DNA of 15,522 bases from NCBI GenBank assembly GCA_034003585.1, contig JAVEYH010000085.1:1-15522 (forward strand), in the 5' to 3' direction. Positions 8,135-15,063 of this stretch are shown here, one piece after another. Origin of the DNA: JAPXSY01 sp034003585 (GTDB lineage Bacteria > Verrucomicrobiota > Kiritimatiellia > RFP12 > UBA1067). Position 1 is the first letter of the stretch. The number at the start of each line of letters is the position of its first letter. Made by a program: the position numbers and the translations under genes. The notes beneath the pieces are model-generated. The model was not told where the DNA came from. It ran no database searches and was given only the letters and a program-made list of their open reading frames with translations.

Positions 8135-11100
8135 TCAGCGCCTGGAGGCTAAAACCGCCTTCGCATGCGCCGCGAGCACGCCGCGCGGGTCGCGGGCATA
8201 GGCTTCGAGCGTTTTCCGGGCGAGTCCCTCGTGATCGCCACAGGCCCAAAGCGCCCGGGCAAAGGCGAGTTCCTTGATGCAATGGCCCATTTCGGGCCCC
8301 AGCCCATACCCGCCCAGCGGCGGGAGATCGGTCGCTTTCTCCACCGCATGGCTCCCGAAAGCCTTCAATTTTTCGGCAAGGGCGGGCGCGGCCCCAGGAT
8401 CGCCAAGCGCCTCAAGGGCCAGCGTCGGACCGCGCACGGCAAGCACCGGGACGCCGGGGTTGACGCCGGAGAGGGTTTGCAGCAGCGGCGTTAAGGCCCC
8501 TTTCGATTTTGTGCGGCCAAGGGCGATCATATAGCCGACCTTGGAATGCCCGCCCCCGCCGAACGCGCCTGCGCGGTCAAAGGCGATGATCTTCCGCTTG
8601 CCGGAGACGATCTCGGCAAGGACTTCGGCGCCCGTCGCGTCCCCCAGAAACCCGAGCATCACGGCGTAATTCTGCTTTTCCACGTCCGTGCCCGCGGCCG
8701 AGAACGCCTCCCGGAGGAGCGGCAGGGCGCGGACGCGGTTCTCGGGGCGGTACACGACATGCGTTCCCGTAAAGTCGCGCCCCATGGTCTTGACCGCCGC
8801 CGCAAGCACGGCGTCGGAGGTCACGTCCACGTCCTTTTCCCAGGAAAGGGTCTCGGGCCGGAGAATCTTGAGTTCCACCAGCCTTTTGCGCAGCGCCGCG
8901 AAATCCATGCTGCGGAATTCGCCGCCATGGCGGGCCGCCATCGCCGCCGCCGTGCCCACGGCGTATCCCATGTTCATGAGATCGGCCTGCATGCGGATCA
9001 TCGGCAGGACATCCCGCGCGCAGCCGGTGCCGATCCCCACCACGGCGATGCCGGAAAGCCCCTTTGGCAGCAGGGAGCGCAGCGGAACGTTCACATCGAA
9101 CTTCGCGCTGAGGCCTGTTTCGCGCTTCAGCTTCACCAGGGTGGCGCTGGGTTCGGAAAGGAACCGGAAATCGTCGGTCAGGTACCCGTGCGAATCCTGC
9201 CGGCTCCGGCTCTGCACCACCACGTCCGGGAACGGACGGCGCGCCGTCACGTCCTGCGCGTTGACGGCATAGTCCGGCACGATGCGGCGGCGTTCGCGGG
9301 AATCCGGCATCTTGGCGAGGTCCCACGCGTTCGGCGCGCCCGCGCGCGCCCTGAGCCCGAACAGCCAGAGGTCGTACGCGCTCGAATCGTTCACGTAGCC
9401 GAAATCGGAGTTGATGGTGCCGCGCCCGAGACGGTGCGGGGCCTGCCCCGCGCTCTGGAGAGCGAACTCCGCCGCCGAGAGGAATTCGGTCTTTGCCCCC
9501 GCCGCCGCCGCGAGGTCCGCATTGCCTGTCGCGTCCACGAAACACTTCGCGCACACGGCACCGCAGCCGAGCGTCGTGGCCACTTCGGCGCCAACCACCT
9601 TCCCGTTCTCGACGACCGCGCCCGTCCCCATGGCGCCCAGCCAAACCGTGACCCCCGCCTCGCGGCACTTTCTGCGCCAGGTCTCGGCCCGGCGGTACAG
9701 GCTATGCTTCCCTCCGATTTCGCGGTTCGCCTTCTTGAACTCCTCGGTGAACCCGCAGTGGTTGCCGTCATAGTAGCCCAGAATCATGCCGTCGGTGCCG
9801 ACGCCGCCCAGCACCTGCAGATACTCGACCAGCAGAACCTTCGCTCCCGCGCGCGCCGCGGCGATGGCCGCGGGCGACCCCGATGTCCCGCCGCCCACCA
9901 CGACCACGTCGAACTCCCCCCAGAACGGGAGCCGCGACAACGGGCTGAAGGCGGCCGGTCCCACGGCGGGAGCGTTCGCGGCGGCACGGCCGAGGGCCTC
10001 CCCCTCGCGAATGCGCGTCTCAAGCTCCTTCCACGCGGCGGTGCGCCACACCAGAAGGTCGGCATCGTCCAACATGCCGTCCACCCAGGTTTTTTCGCGC
10101 GCCTCCCATTCCGCCGCCGCGAAGCTCGGATACGTGCCGTCCTTCATCGGCAGTTGTAGCGTGCAGCGGTACATCCGTCCCGTGATGTCCGGATGGGAGA
10201 TCCGGAACGCGTCGCCAAACGGCTCGACTTTCATGCCCGGCGCGGAGGGCGCCTTCCCCTCCGCGATCACCACGCGCGAGAACTCGGCCCCGCCCCCGGC
10301 CACGGGGAGCCCTTTTCCGAAATCAGCCAGCGCGCCGTACCGCGTGGCGTCGACCGTGCGCTTCGCGCGGATGACGTGGCGGCCCGAACGGTTCACGATC
10401 CCGACGCCGGCGATTTCACCCCGGTCCGTCCGGAAAACGTCCCGCACCGCCGTGCCGGTGAGGAATCCGACGCCGGCGTCGACAAGTTCGCGGTCGAGAA
10501 TCCGCTTAACCTTGAGCGGCGACGGCGGTTCGGAGATTTTCTCGGCGTCGGCCAGGTGAAACCAGATCCGCGCCACATACTGCTGTTGGGCGTCGGGCGC
10601 CTTGGCCACCTTGATTTCCACCTCGCGGAGTTCCGCATCCAGTACCGCCTGCCAGGAGATCGCGTCAACGCCGAGGGAAGGGGAGTCGCCGACGACGTCG
10701 CCCGCCTTGCCCTTGCGCGTCAGCCCGATCGTCCGGCCCTTGAGCGGGCCGTCCAGCACACGGCAGGTCACCGCGCCCGTCGCCGCACCGCCCTCTCTGG
10801 GACTCTTCGCTTTTTTCCGGCCCTTCTTCTCGAAGACCAGAACTTCGATGCGCGCGATTTTCGACGTTTTCCGCAGTTCGCACGCGTAAGAGACGTCGCC
10901 CTCGTAGTAGACGCCGTCCGTGGGGCCGGCCGGCATCCCGGGTTCCGAAAGGCGTTCCCACCAGTCGTTGTGGAACCCCCAGCGCGGATGCGGAGAGCGG
11001 CGGTCCGGCGTGTAGTCGAAGGCCGCCAGCCCCGCCGTTCCCGACCAGAGCTTCCGCACCAGCGGCAGCGTGGGTTTTTCACCGGGCGGCAGGCCGAGCT

Positions 11101-11326
11101 CCAGCGTGCCGGCCATGTCCTCGCCCAGATACGGAAACGGCGTCACCAGATAGACGTTCTTCGCGCCGGCCTGTTTCGCCGCCGTCGCCGCGGCGACGCC
11201 CTTCACGGTCCCCCCCACCACCAGAACGTCCACTTCGTCCGGCGTCGCCGCGGGATCGTCCGCGGCGCACACGCCGCAGCATGCACGGAACACCCAAACG
11301 GCAGCCCACGCCCAACCTGTTCTCAT
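8135..11326 (-). CDS. Exported protein with two FAD-dependent oxidoreductase modules and HEAT-like tail
   Basis: This 1063-aa protein begins with a probable signal peptide (residues 1-21, hydrophobic, ending VCAAD). A first FAD_oxidored-type (PF12831-like) module runs from VDVLVVGGTVKG (32-43) to VDATRYGALADFG near 325 and beyond. A second starts at FDVVVVGGGTSG near 472, continues with EYLQVLGGVGTDG and VDATGNADLAAAAG, and ends near residue 860 at MGYAVGTAAAMAA. The last ~180 residues (AVMLGFLGDATGAEVL onward) look like HEAT/PBS-lyase-type helical repeats. Such FAD proteins are frequent in PVC bacteria, often near carbohydrate genes; substrate is unknown. The ATG was chosen because it starts the signal peptide and follows the purine-rich AGAAGGGGGAGGGG. 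The frame extends 114 codons further upstream without family similarity. It lies 74 bases after the F5/8-type-C gene on the same strand, so co-transcription is likely. The first module has a degenerate dinucleotide motif and may be non-catalytic. Confidence 0.85.
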   Translation of the reverse strand: MRTGWAWAAVWVFRACCGVCAADDPAATPDEVDVLVVGGTVKGVAAATAAKQAGAKNVYLVTPFPYLGEDMAGTLELGLPPGEKPTLPLVRKLWSGTAGLAAFDYTPDRRSPHPRWGFHNDWWERLSEPGMPAGPTDGVYYEGDVSYACELRKTSKIARIEVLVFEKKGRKKAKSPREGGAATGAVTCRVLDGPLKGRTIGLTRKGKAGDVVGDSPSLGVDAISWQAVLDAELREVEIKVAKAPDAQQQYVARIWFHLADAEKISEPPSPLKVKRILDRELVDAGVGFLTGTAVRDVFRTDRGEIAGVGIVNRSGRHVIRAKRTVDATRYGALADFGKGLPVAGGGAEFSRVVIAEGKAPSAPGMKVEPFGDAFRISHPDITGRMYRCTLQLPMKDGTYPSFAAAEWEAREKTWVDGMLDDADLLVWRTAAWKELETRIREGEALGRAAANAPAVGPAAFSPLSRLPFWGEFDVVVVGGGTSGSPAAIAAARAGAKVLLVEYLQVLGGVGTDGMILGYYDGNHCGFTEEFKKANREIGGKHSLYRRAETWRRKCREAGVTVWLGAMGTGAVVENGKVVGAEVATTLGCGAVCAKCFVDATGNADLAAAAGAKTEFLSAAEFALQSAGQAPHRLGRGTINSDFGYVNDSSAYDLWLFGLRARAGAPNAWDLAKMPDSRERRRIVPDYAVNAQDVTARRPFPDVVVQSRSRQDSHGYLTDDFRFLSEPSATLVKLKRETGLSAKFDVNVPLRSLLPKGLSGIAVVGIGTGCARDVLPMIRMQADLMNMGYAVGTAAAMAARHGGEFRSMDFAALRKRLVELKILRPETLSWEKDVDVTSDAVLAAAVKTMGRDFTGTHVVYRPENRVRALPLLREAFSAAGTDVEKQNYAVMLGFLGDATGAEVLAEIVSGKRKIIAFDRAGAFGGGGHSKVGYMIALGRTKSKGALTPLLQTLSGVNPGVPVLAVRGPTLALEALGDPGAAPALAEKLKAFGSHAVEKATDLPPLGGYGLGPEMGHCIKELAFARALWACGDHEGLARKTLEAYARDPRGVLAAHAKAVLASRR

Positions 11327-11400
11327 CCCCTCCCCCTTCTTCCATGCCCGGAAAGGTCCGGACCGCAACTCCGGCCGCCCCTTTTTTGCCCGCACAGCCT

Positions 11401-13629
11401 CTACTGCAGCGAGAGCACCGTACCCCGATCGAAACCGATCACGCCGGGCCCGGAAAAAACCGTCGGATGCGTTGCCGCGCCGTGTTTGCCGGAATCCTGC
11501 AGCACGGAGTCCACCCACAACTCCCTGACGCGGATCGCGCCGTCGTAAGAGAGGGAAAGCGGCTGCCACGAATCGGCCGCGAAAACCAGGCCGGCGCCCT
11601 GCTGCGCCACCTGCTCCGCGCTCAGCGCGTACCGCATCAGCCGCAACCTGTCGATCAGCACGCCCCATCCCGTCAGTTGCCGCGAGTTGAGCCCTTCGAA
11701 CCGCAGCGCATGCGTGCCGGCCGTCAGCCGCGGCAACAGCACCTCACGCTGCACATACGCCTGATTCATCACCCAAAGGACCTCGACCTCAACCCCGTCG
11801 AGCAGCACGCGGAAGTCATACGGGCCCCTGAGGTATTTGCTGTCGAACGTCGCGTTGTTCATCTCAAAACGCAAGCCGTAACGCCCGTCGGCCGGCACGG
11901 TGATTTGTGTCTCCATGGACGCCACGCCCATCAGCACCGCCGTCTGGCTCCCCTCCGGCGCATAGTATCGGGACAAGGTCGCCCCCCCCGATATCGCACT
12001 GCCGTTACTCTGGTACCCGGCATAATGATCGGCGTCCGTGTACGAGAACGTCCACCCGTTCACCGTCCCCCCCTTCACGATCAAGGCGGGATCCAGCAGC
12101 GGATCGCTCTCGAACCCCGCGAACGGGATCGCCCCGGTGACCTCCACCGGCGCGGCGCCGATCACGCTGCCCGGCGGCCGGAAAATCAGCAGCTCACCGA
12201 AGATCTGGTTCTCGAAGTCCTTGTCCGGCTCGTCATCGCACATCTCGCAGGAAAGACGCAGATACCGGGCATAGGGCTTGTTGGTGAACACCGCATTGTA
12301 GTGGTTGTCGCCCTTCACGGTCAGATCCGCCACCTGCGTCCACGCCTGACTGTCTACGCTCGCCTCAATCAGGACACGCTTCGTTCCGTACCACTTATCC
12401 GTGCTGCCGTACTTGACCGGCCCCCACAAATGCAATCGCGCGCCCGCGACACACTGGGGCGCGCCCAGATCCGCCAGGATTCCGGTGTCGCCGATCACCC
12501 GGATGGCATTCTCCACCACATGGTCCCACGTCCGGTCCGTCAGGCGCGGCGGCTGGTCCGTCCTTTCCCCGTACCCCGCCACCTGCGGGGCGGAGATCGC
12601 ATACGTGAAAAAAAGCGGCTCGCCCATAACCGGCTGCACCGTCGGCCCGATCACCTGGATCTCGCCCAAAAGCTGCCGGGGCACATCCGCCCTCTCCCCT
12701 TTGAGGCAGACAAAGGCCCAGTAGCGCGCCACCGTATTGGTCAACAGGAAATCGAACCGCACCGAATTCATGGGCAACGTCTCATACCCCTCCTGCTCGC
12801 CCGCGTATTGCCAGCTCACCCCGTCGAGGCTGTTGCTCAGGATGACGCGCGCGGTGACGTACCCGTTCGAAGCGTTTGACCGGAAAGCGTAGAGGTGGGC
12901 GCGGGAGACCGTCTGTTCCGAGCCCAGGTCCACCGTGACCGTCACATTGCTCGCGATCGCGTATCCCGGTGCGTCCGGATCCACCGCCGCCATGGTGCTG
13001 GGCCCGTATTGCACACTCTGGTTGGAGGCATTCGTCCACCACCCGTCATACAGCTTGCTCATGCCTCCGTCCGAATGCGCGGCGGGGTTGTACGGCACCG
13101 AAGTGGTGTAGGAAAACGTGCGGAGCGCTTGCGCGTCCTCGGCCTCGCCGCGGACCGCGATCTCGGCCAGGATTTGTCCGGCCGCCCCGGTCTGCCGCGC
13201 GCAGGTCACACGCAGATACCGGACACGGGCGAAAAACGCGGTGCCCCGGAAAACACCGCCCCCCTCCGCCGCCAACCTCCCCAGGGCGATCCACGACACC
13301 CCGTCCGTGCCCGCTTCGAGCGTGACGCCGGCCGTTGCCCACACGCCTTCCGCTTCCGTTTCGAACGTCCGCGCCTCCACATCCGACAAGAGAACGCGGC
13401 ACCCCAGGTCAAGCGTCACCGCCACATCCCCGGCGTAACGGACCCCATGCGCCGCACTGTCCGTCCACAACCCGTCGTTCAGCCGGCGTGCCGAGGGGTC
13501 CGGTGTGGCGGCCTCCGGCACCAGACTCGCCGTGTAGGCGAACGACAAGAAATTGGTTTGGGCGGCACACGCCACACCCGCCGACAGAAGAAAACCGCAC
13601 ACGCACCCCAGACCTCTCGTCTTTGTCAT
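11401..13629 (-). CDS. Exported protein with three discoidin (F5/8 type C)-like repeats and a galactose-binding-like domain
   Basis: This is a 742-aa protein with a signal peptide (MTKTRGLGCVCGFLLSAGVA, then CAAQ). It contains three successive related domains, at about residues 27-165, 172-330 and 340-481. Each opens with an 'F.YT.S' strand, then 'L.DG.W' or 'LTDRTW', then a 'VT.DLG' strand, and ends 'GEI.V' or 'GELLIF'; this is the F5/8-type-C/discoidin layout. A fourth beta-sandwich (about 503-666, GWTFSYTD to LIDRLRLMR) resembles DUF642/CBM-like galactose-binding domains. The C-terminal tail contains LWVDSVLQDSGKHGAATH, similar to the 'vdGvlq..G.y' tail of other PVC exported proteins. No catalytic domain is seen, so it is probably a carbohydrate or surface-binding protein. 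The ATG is supported by GAGAGGG about 9 bases upstream and by the signal peptide. Confidence 0.82.
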   Translation of the reverse strand: MTKTRGLGCVCGFLLSAGVACAAQTNFLSFAYTASLVPEAATPDPSARRLNDGLWTDSAAHGVRYAGDVAVTLDLGCRVLLSDVEARTFETEAEGVWATAGVTLEAGTDGVSWIALGRLAAEGGGVFRGTAFFARVRYLRVTCARQTGAAGQILAEIAVRGEAEDAQALRTFSYTTSVPYNPAAHSDGGMSKLYDGWWTNASNQSVQYGPSTMAAVDPDAPGYAIASNVTVTVDLGSEQTVSRAHLYAFRSNASNGYVTARVILSNSLDGVSWQYAGEQEGYETLPMNSVRFDFLLTNTVARYWAFVCLKGERADVPRQLLGEIQVIGPTVQPVMGEPLFFTYAISAPQVAGYGERTDQPPRLTDRTWDHVVENAIRVIGDTGILADLGAPQCVAGARLHLWGPVKYGSTDKWYGTKRVLIEASVDSQAWTQVADLTVKGDNHYNAVFTNKPYARYLRLSCEMCDDEPDKDFENQIFGELLIFRPPGSVIGAAPVEVTGAIPFAGFESDPLLDPALIVKGGTVNGWTFSYTDADHYAGYQSNGSAISGGATLSRYYAPEGSQTAVLMGVASMETQITVPADGRYGLRFEMNNATFDSKYLRGPYDFRVLLDGVEVEVLWVMNQAYVQREVLLPRLTAGTHALRFEGLNSRQLTGWGVLIDRLRLMRYALSAEQVAQQGAGLVFAADSWQPLSLSYDGAIRVRELWVDSVLQDSGKHGAATHPTVFSGPGVIGFDRGTVLSLQ

Positions 13630-13697
13630 GGTGGAAACCCTCTCGTTTTTAACCCTTTCACCCGATTCGATCGCTGCCGTCCAGCCTTGCCGGACAG

Positions 13698-13717
13698 CCG
13701 TCCCCAGTCCGGGACGG
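13698..13717 (-). other. Leader hairpin upstream of the F5/8 protein gene
   Basis: CCGTCCC (13698-13704) and GGGACGG (13711-13717) form a perfect 7-bp stem with a 6-base loop, about 70 bases before the ATG and downstream of the candidate promoter. No U-tract follows, so it is not a standard terminator. It may be a leader structure. Confidence 0.4.
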
Positions 13718-13749
13718 AACCGGATCACACAATTTTTCCTTAACCCCGG

Positions 13750-13779
13750 ATTCTGGCAAAGACATCCGAATGAAGTCAA
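13750..13779 (-). promoter_or_regulatory. Candidate promoter for the F5/8 and FAD-oxidoreductase pair
   Basis: On the minus strand TTGACT (13774-13779, five of six to consensus) and CAGAAT (13750-13755, four of six) are separated by 18 bases. Transcription would start near 13742, giving a leader of about 110 bases. Confidence 0.4.
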
Positions 13780-13847
13780 CCTCGATTCCGAAACGGGCGC
13801 ATCCCCGTTTCCCTGACTTGGGTCACGCGGCGGATGCCGTCCAAGGA

Positions 13848-13948
13848 CGATCCCGATAGCGATACGGGTACGGCCATCCCGGCAAACGAGGGCATGGAGC
13901 ACGCGCCGGGGCATCGATATCGAAATCGCTATCGGGATCGGGATCGGA
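13848..13948. repeat. Opposed ATCGNN hexamer tracts forming a 16-bp inverted repeat
   Basis: The left arm CGATCCCGATAGCGAT (13848-13863) is the exact reverse complement of ATCGCTATCGGGATCG (13925-13940), with 61 bases between them. The right tract is six hexamer units, 13913-13948: ATCGAT, ATCGAA, ATCGCT, ATCGGG, ATCGGG, ATCGGA. The same 16-mer occurs in direct orientation at 7080-7095. The arms could form a large stem-loop or cruciform. Confidence 0.8.
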
Positions 13949-14014
13949 AGAGACAGGCCCGCCGCCGGGGGACCGGGCGAAAACGAGGGATAACAGGAAC
14001 GTTCAACGCGCAAG

Positions 14015-14374
14015 TTATGGACAAGGAGGATTCGCCAGAAACCAGTAACCAGAAACCCCCTCAGCGGTCAGGGGAACGGTGATGCGTTTTTCCAGAATCA
14101 CTCGTCGAACGGCCCCTGGCCTTCGACGCCGTAGAGCGATTCGGCTTACCAGTTGACTCTCTCTTCGATCACTTCGAGACAGTCGGACGATGTCTCGAAC
14201 GGCCTGCTCGAAGGGGACCTTGTCGGCAGCATGGCGCTGGGCTTCGTCGTACGCGCGGATATCGTCCAGTTCCTCCAGCTCGCTGACAATCTGTTCCCAT
14301 TCATCCGTCGTCACCAGAACCGCTTTGCGTTTCTGGTGCTTGTCGACAACGTATTCTGGATTCACAGTTATCAT
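14015..14374 (-). CDS. Phd/YefM-like antitoxin with a replaced C-terminus (chimeric, orphan)
   Basis: The 119-aa open frame begins with about 58 residues that look like a Phd/YefM-type antitoxin of a type II toxin-antitoxin pair: a 'YVVD...KAVLVTTDEWEQIV' DNA-binding-like start, then LEELDDIRAYDEA and VPFEQAV, where such antitoxins normally end within 10-20 residues. From the AVRD segment onward (bases ~14200 down to 14101) the DNA is a 92% copy of the 3' end of the methyltransferase gene at 15070-15169, read here in a different frame. This gives an Arg-rich tail and then a tail from a heptamer repeat. The original antitoxin C-terminus, which normally binds the toxin, therefore appears lost. 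No toxin gene follows on the same strand. The ribosome site is weak. It may be expressed but is probably a decayed gene; treat the product beyond residue ~60 with suspicion. Confidence 0.55.
   Translation of the reverse strand: MITVNPEYVVDKHQKRKAVLVTTDEWEQIVSELEELDDIRAYDEAQRHAADKVPFEQAVRDIVRLSRSDRRESQLVSRIALRRRRPGAVRRVILEKRITVPLTAEGVSGYWFLANPPCP
14035..14055. repeat. Heptanucleotide CCAGWAA triplet
   Basis: Three adjacent 7-base units: CCAGAAA, CCAGTAA, CCAGAAA. They lie near the 3' end of the chimeric antitoxin frame and encode its GYWFL tail. The array looks like a simple repeat rather than coding sequence. Confidence 0.7.
14101..14200 (-). pseudogene. Duplicated fragment of the methyltransferase 3' end
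   Basis: These 100 bases align without gaps to 15070-15169 with 8 mismatches by my count. In the frame of the parent gene they read ETSSDCLEVIEERVNW and then a TAA (14146-14148) where the parent has a glutamate codon, so the copy is dead in that frame. Similarity starts one codon before the parent's last codons and stops abruptly near 14200, inside the antitoxin gene. Confidence 0.85.
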
Positions 14375-14492
14375 GTCATCACCACGGAGATAGTATCGCC
14401 GACCTGCGCATCTGAATCAACCCCTATTTCCTGGAGCGTTGCCCCAGGCTGGGCGTACGGCGAGCTTGCGCTCGGCGAATGCCCCCATTTTT

Positions 14493-14514
14493 GGGCAGGC
14501 ATTCCTGCCTGCCC
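14493..14514. repeat. REP-like palindrome
   Basis: GGGCAGGC (14493-14500) and GCCTGCCC (14507-14514) form a perfect 8-bp stem around a 6-base loop. No U-tract follows on either strand, so it does not look like a terminator. It resembles the dispersed GC-rich palindromes found between bacterial genes. Confidence 0.55.
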
Positions 14515-14532
14515 CACCTTTGAGGCGTACGC

Positions 14533-14568
14533 GCTTCTCCATCACTTCGCGGCAGTCGGCGGGGGACT
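14533..14568 (-). pseudogene. Decayed trace of a methyltransferase-type C-terminus
   Basis: Read on the minus strand this stretch gives ESPADCREVMEKRV, close to ETSSDCLEVIEKSV at the end of the methyltransferase gene at 15064. By my hand alignment about 26 of 36 bases match the copy at 14161-14196. It sits in a short open frame (14417-14614) that otherwise contains the REP-like palindrome and nothing recognisable. Likely a relic of a further copy or of a related gene. Confidence 0.4.
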
Positions 14569-14613
14569 CACGCACAATCCTTTGCGCGCTACAGGGGCAC
14601 GCAGGCGGCGGCA

Positions 14614-15048
14614 TCAGTAATTCGTGTGCCAGACGCCATAATCATCCAGCAGGGTGAACGCCTCGCTCGATTCATCTTTGCAGCAAATCCATGACAACCC
14701 AATCTTGAAGACCTTTCTATCCGAGACCCGTTTGACTTTGGCTATCACATCTTCGTGCCCGTCTGGCGGCTCTAGGGATAGCAACTCGAAGGTGTCGGTA
14801 TGGGCGGGTTTTTTCAGCTTCAATCTCTCGTACTCCCGTTTGTCCCACCCGCCAAATAGATAGGGTTCCTCCCACGGAAAATCCTCGGTTCCGGTGACGA
14901 GCAATGGCAACGGCAGGCGCGCAGCCAGATACTGCCGGTAGCGCTCCGCGTTCTTCTTGCTACGCTCGACATCGTTGCCGAGGATCGCATGAAGACGCGC
15001 CTCGTCTTCATCCAGCCATTGATCGCTGTCCACAGTTGCTTCTCCCAT
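14614..15048 (-). CDS. Conserved-looking hypothetical protein, 144 aa
   Basis: I do not recognise a named family. The protein is acidic and soluble, with no signal peptide or membrane segment. Features are an N-terminal helical stretch with charged residues, then TGTEDFPWEEPYLFGGWDKREYERLK, a DTFELLSL strand, EDVIAKVKRVSDRKVFKIGLS and a closing LLDDYGVWHTNY. These strongly patterned aromatic and acidic segments suggest a real folded protein. I have the impression of similar uncharacterised proteins in other bacteria, but cannot verify this. The ATG follows GAGG about 7 bases upstream. It starts 15 bases after the stop of the methyltransferase-type gene on the same strand, so it is probably co-transcribed with it. 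A role linked to that gene is inference from position only. Confidence 0.7.
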   Translation of the reverse strand: MGEATVDSDQWLDEDEARLHAILGNDVERSKKNAERYRQYLAARLPLPLLVTGTEDFPWEEPYLFGGWDKREYERLKLKKPAHTDTFELLSLEPPDGHEDVIAKVKRVSDRKVFKIGLSWICCKDESSEAFTLLDDYGVWHTNY

Positions 15049-15063
15049 TCAATACCTCGTTCT

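Larger units (their letters stand above)
13630..14014. other. Upstream region of the F5/8 protein gene
   Basis: These 385 bases lack a convincing gene. They contain a leader hairpin (13698-13717), a candidate minus-strand promoter (13750-13779), and two opposed ATCGNN hexamer tracts (13848-13863 and 13913-13948). The open frame of the F5/8 gene reads upstream through this region only as Ile/Pro repeats derived from the hexamers (IPIPIAISIS), which is not believable protein. Confidence 0.7.

Noticed and set aside
8546..10159. 537-codon open frame on the plus strand opposite the FAD-oxidoreductase gene
   Set aside because: Antisense shadow with His/Arg/Ala-rich composition and no family motif; the minus-strand gene has clear FAD-binding motifs.
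11281..12879. 532-codon open frame on the plus strand opposite the F5/8 protein gene
   Set aside because: Arg/His/Pro-rich antisense shadow; it even runs into the start of the next minus-strand gene.
14417..14614. 65-codon minus-strand open frame
   Set aside because: It is composed of a decayed gene tail, a REP-like palindrome and GC-rich filler; I see no sign of a real protein.
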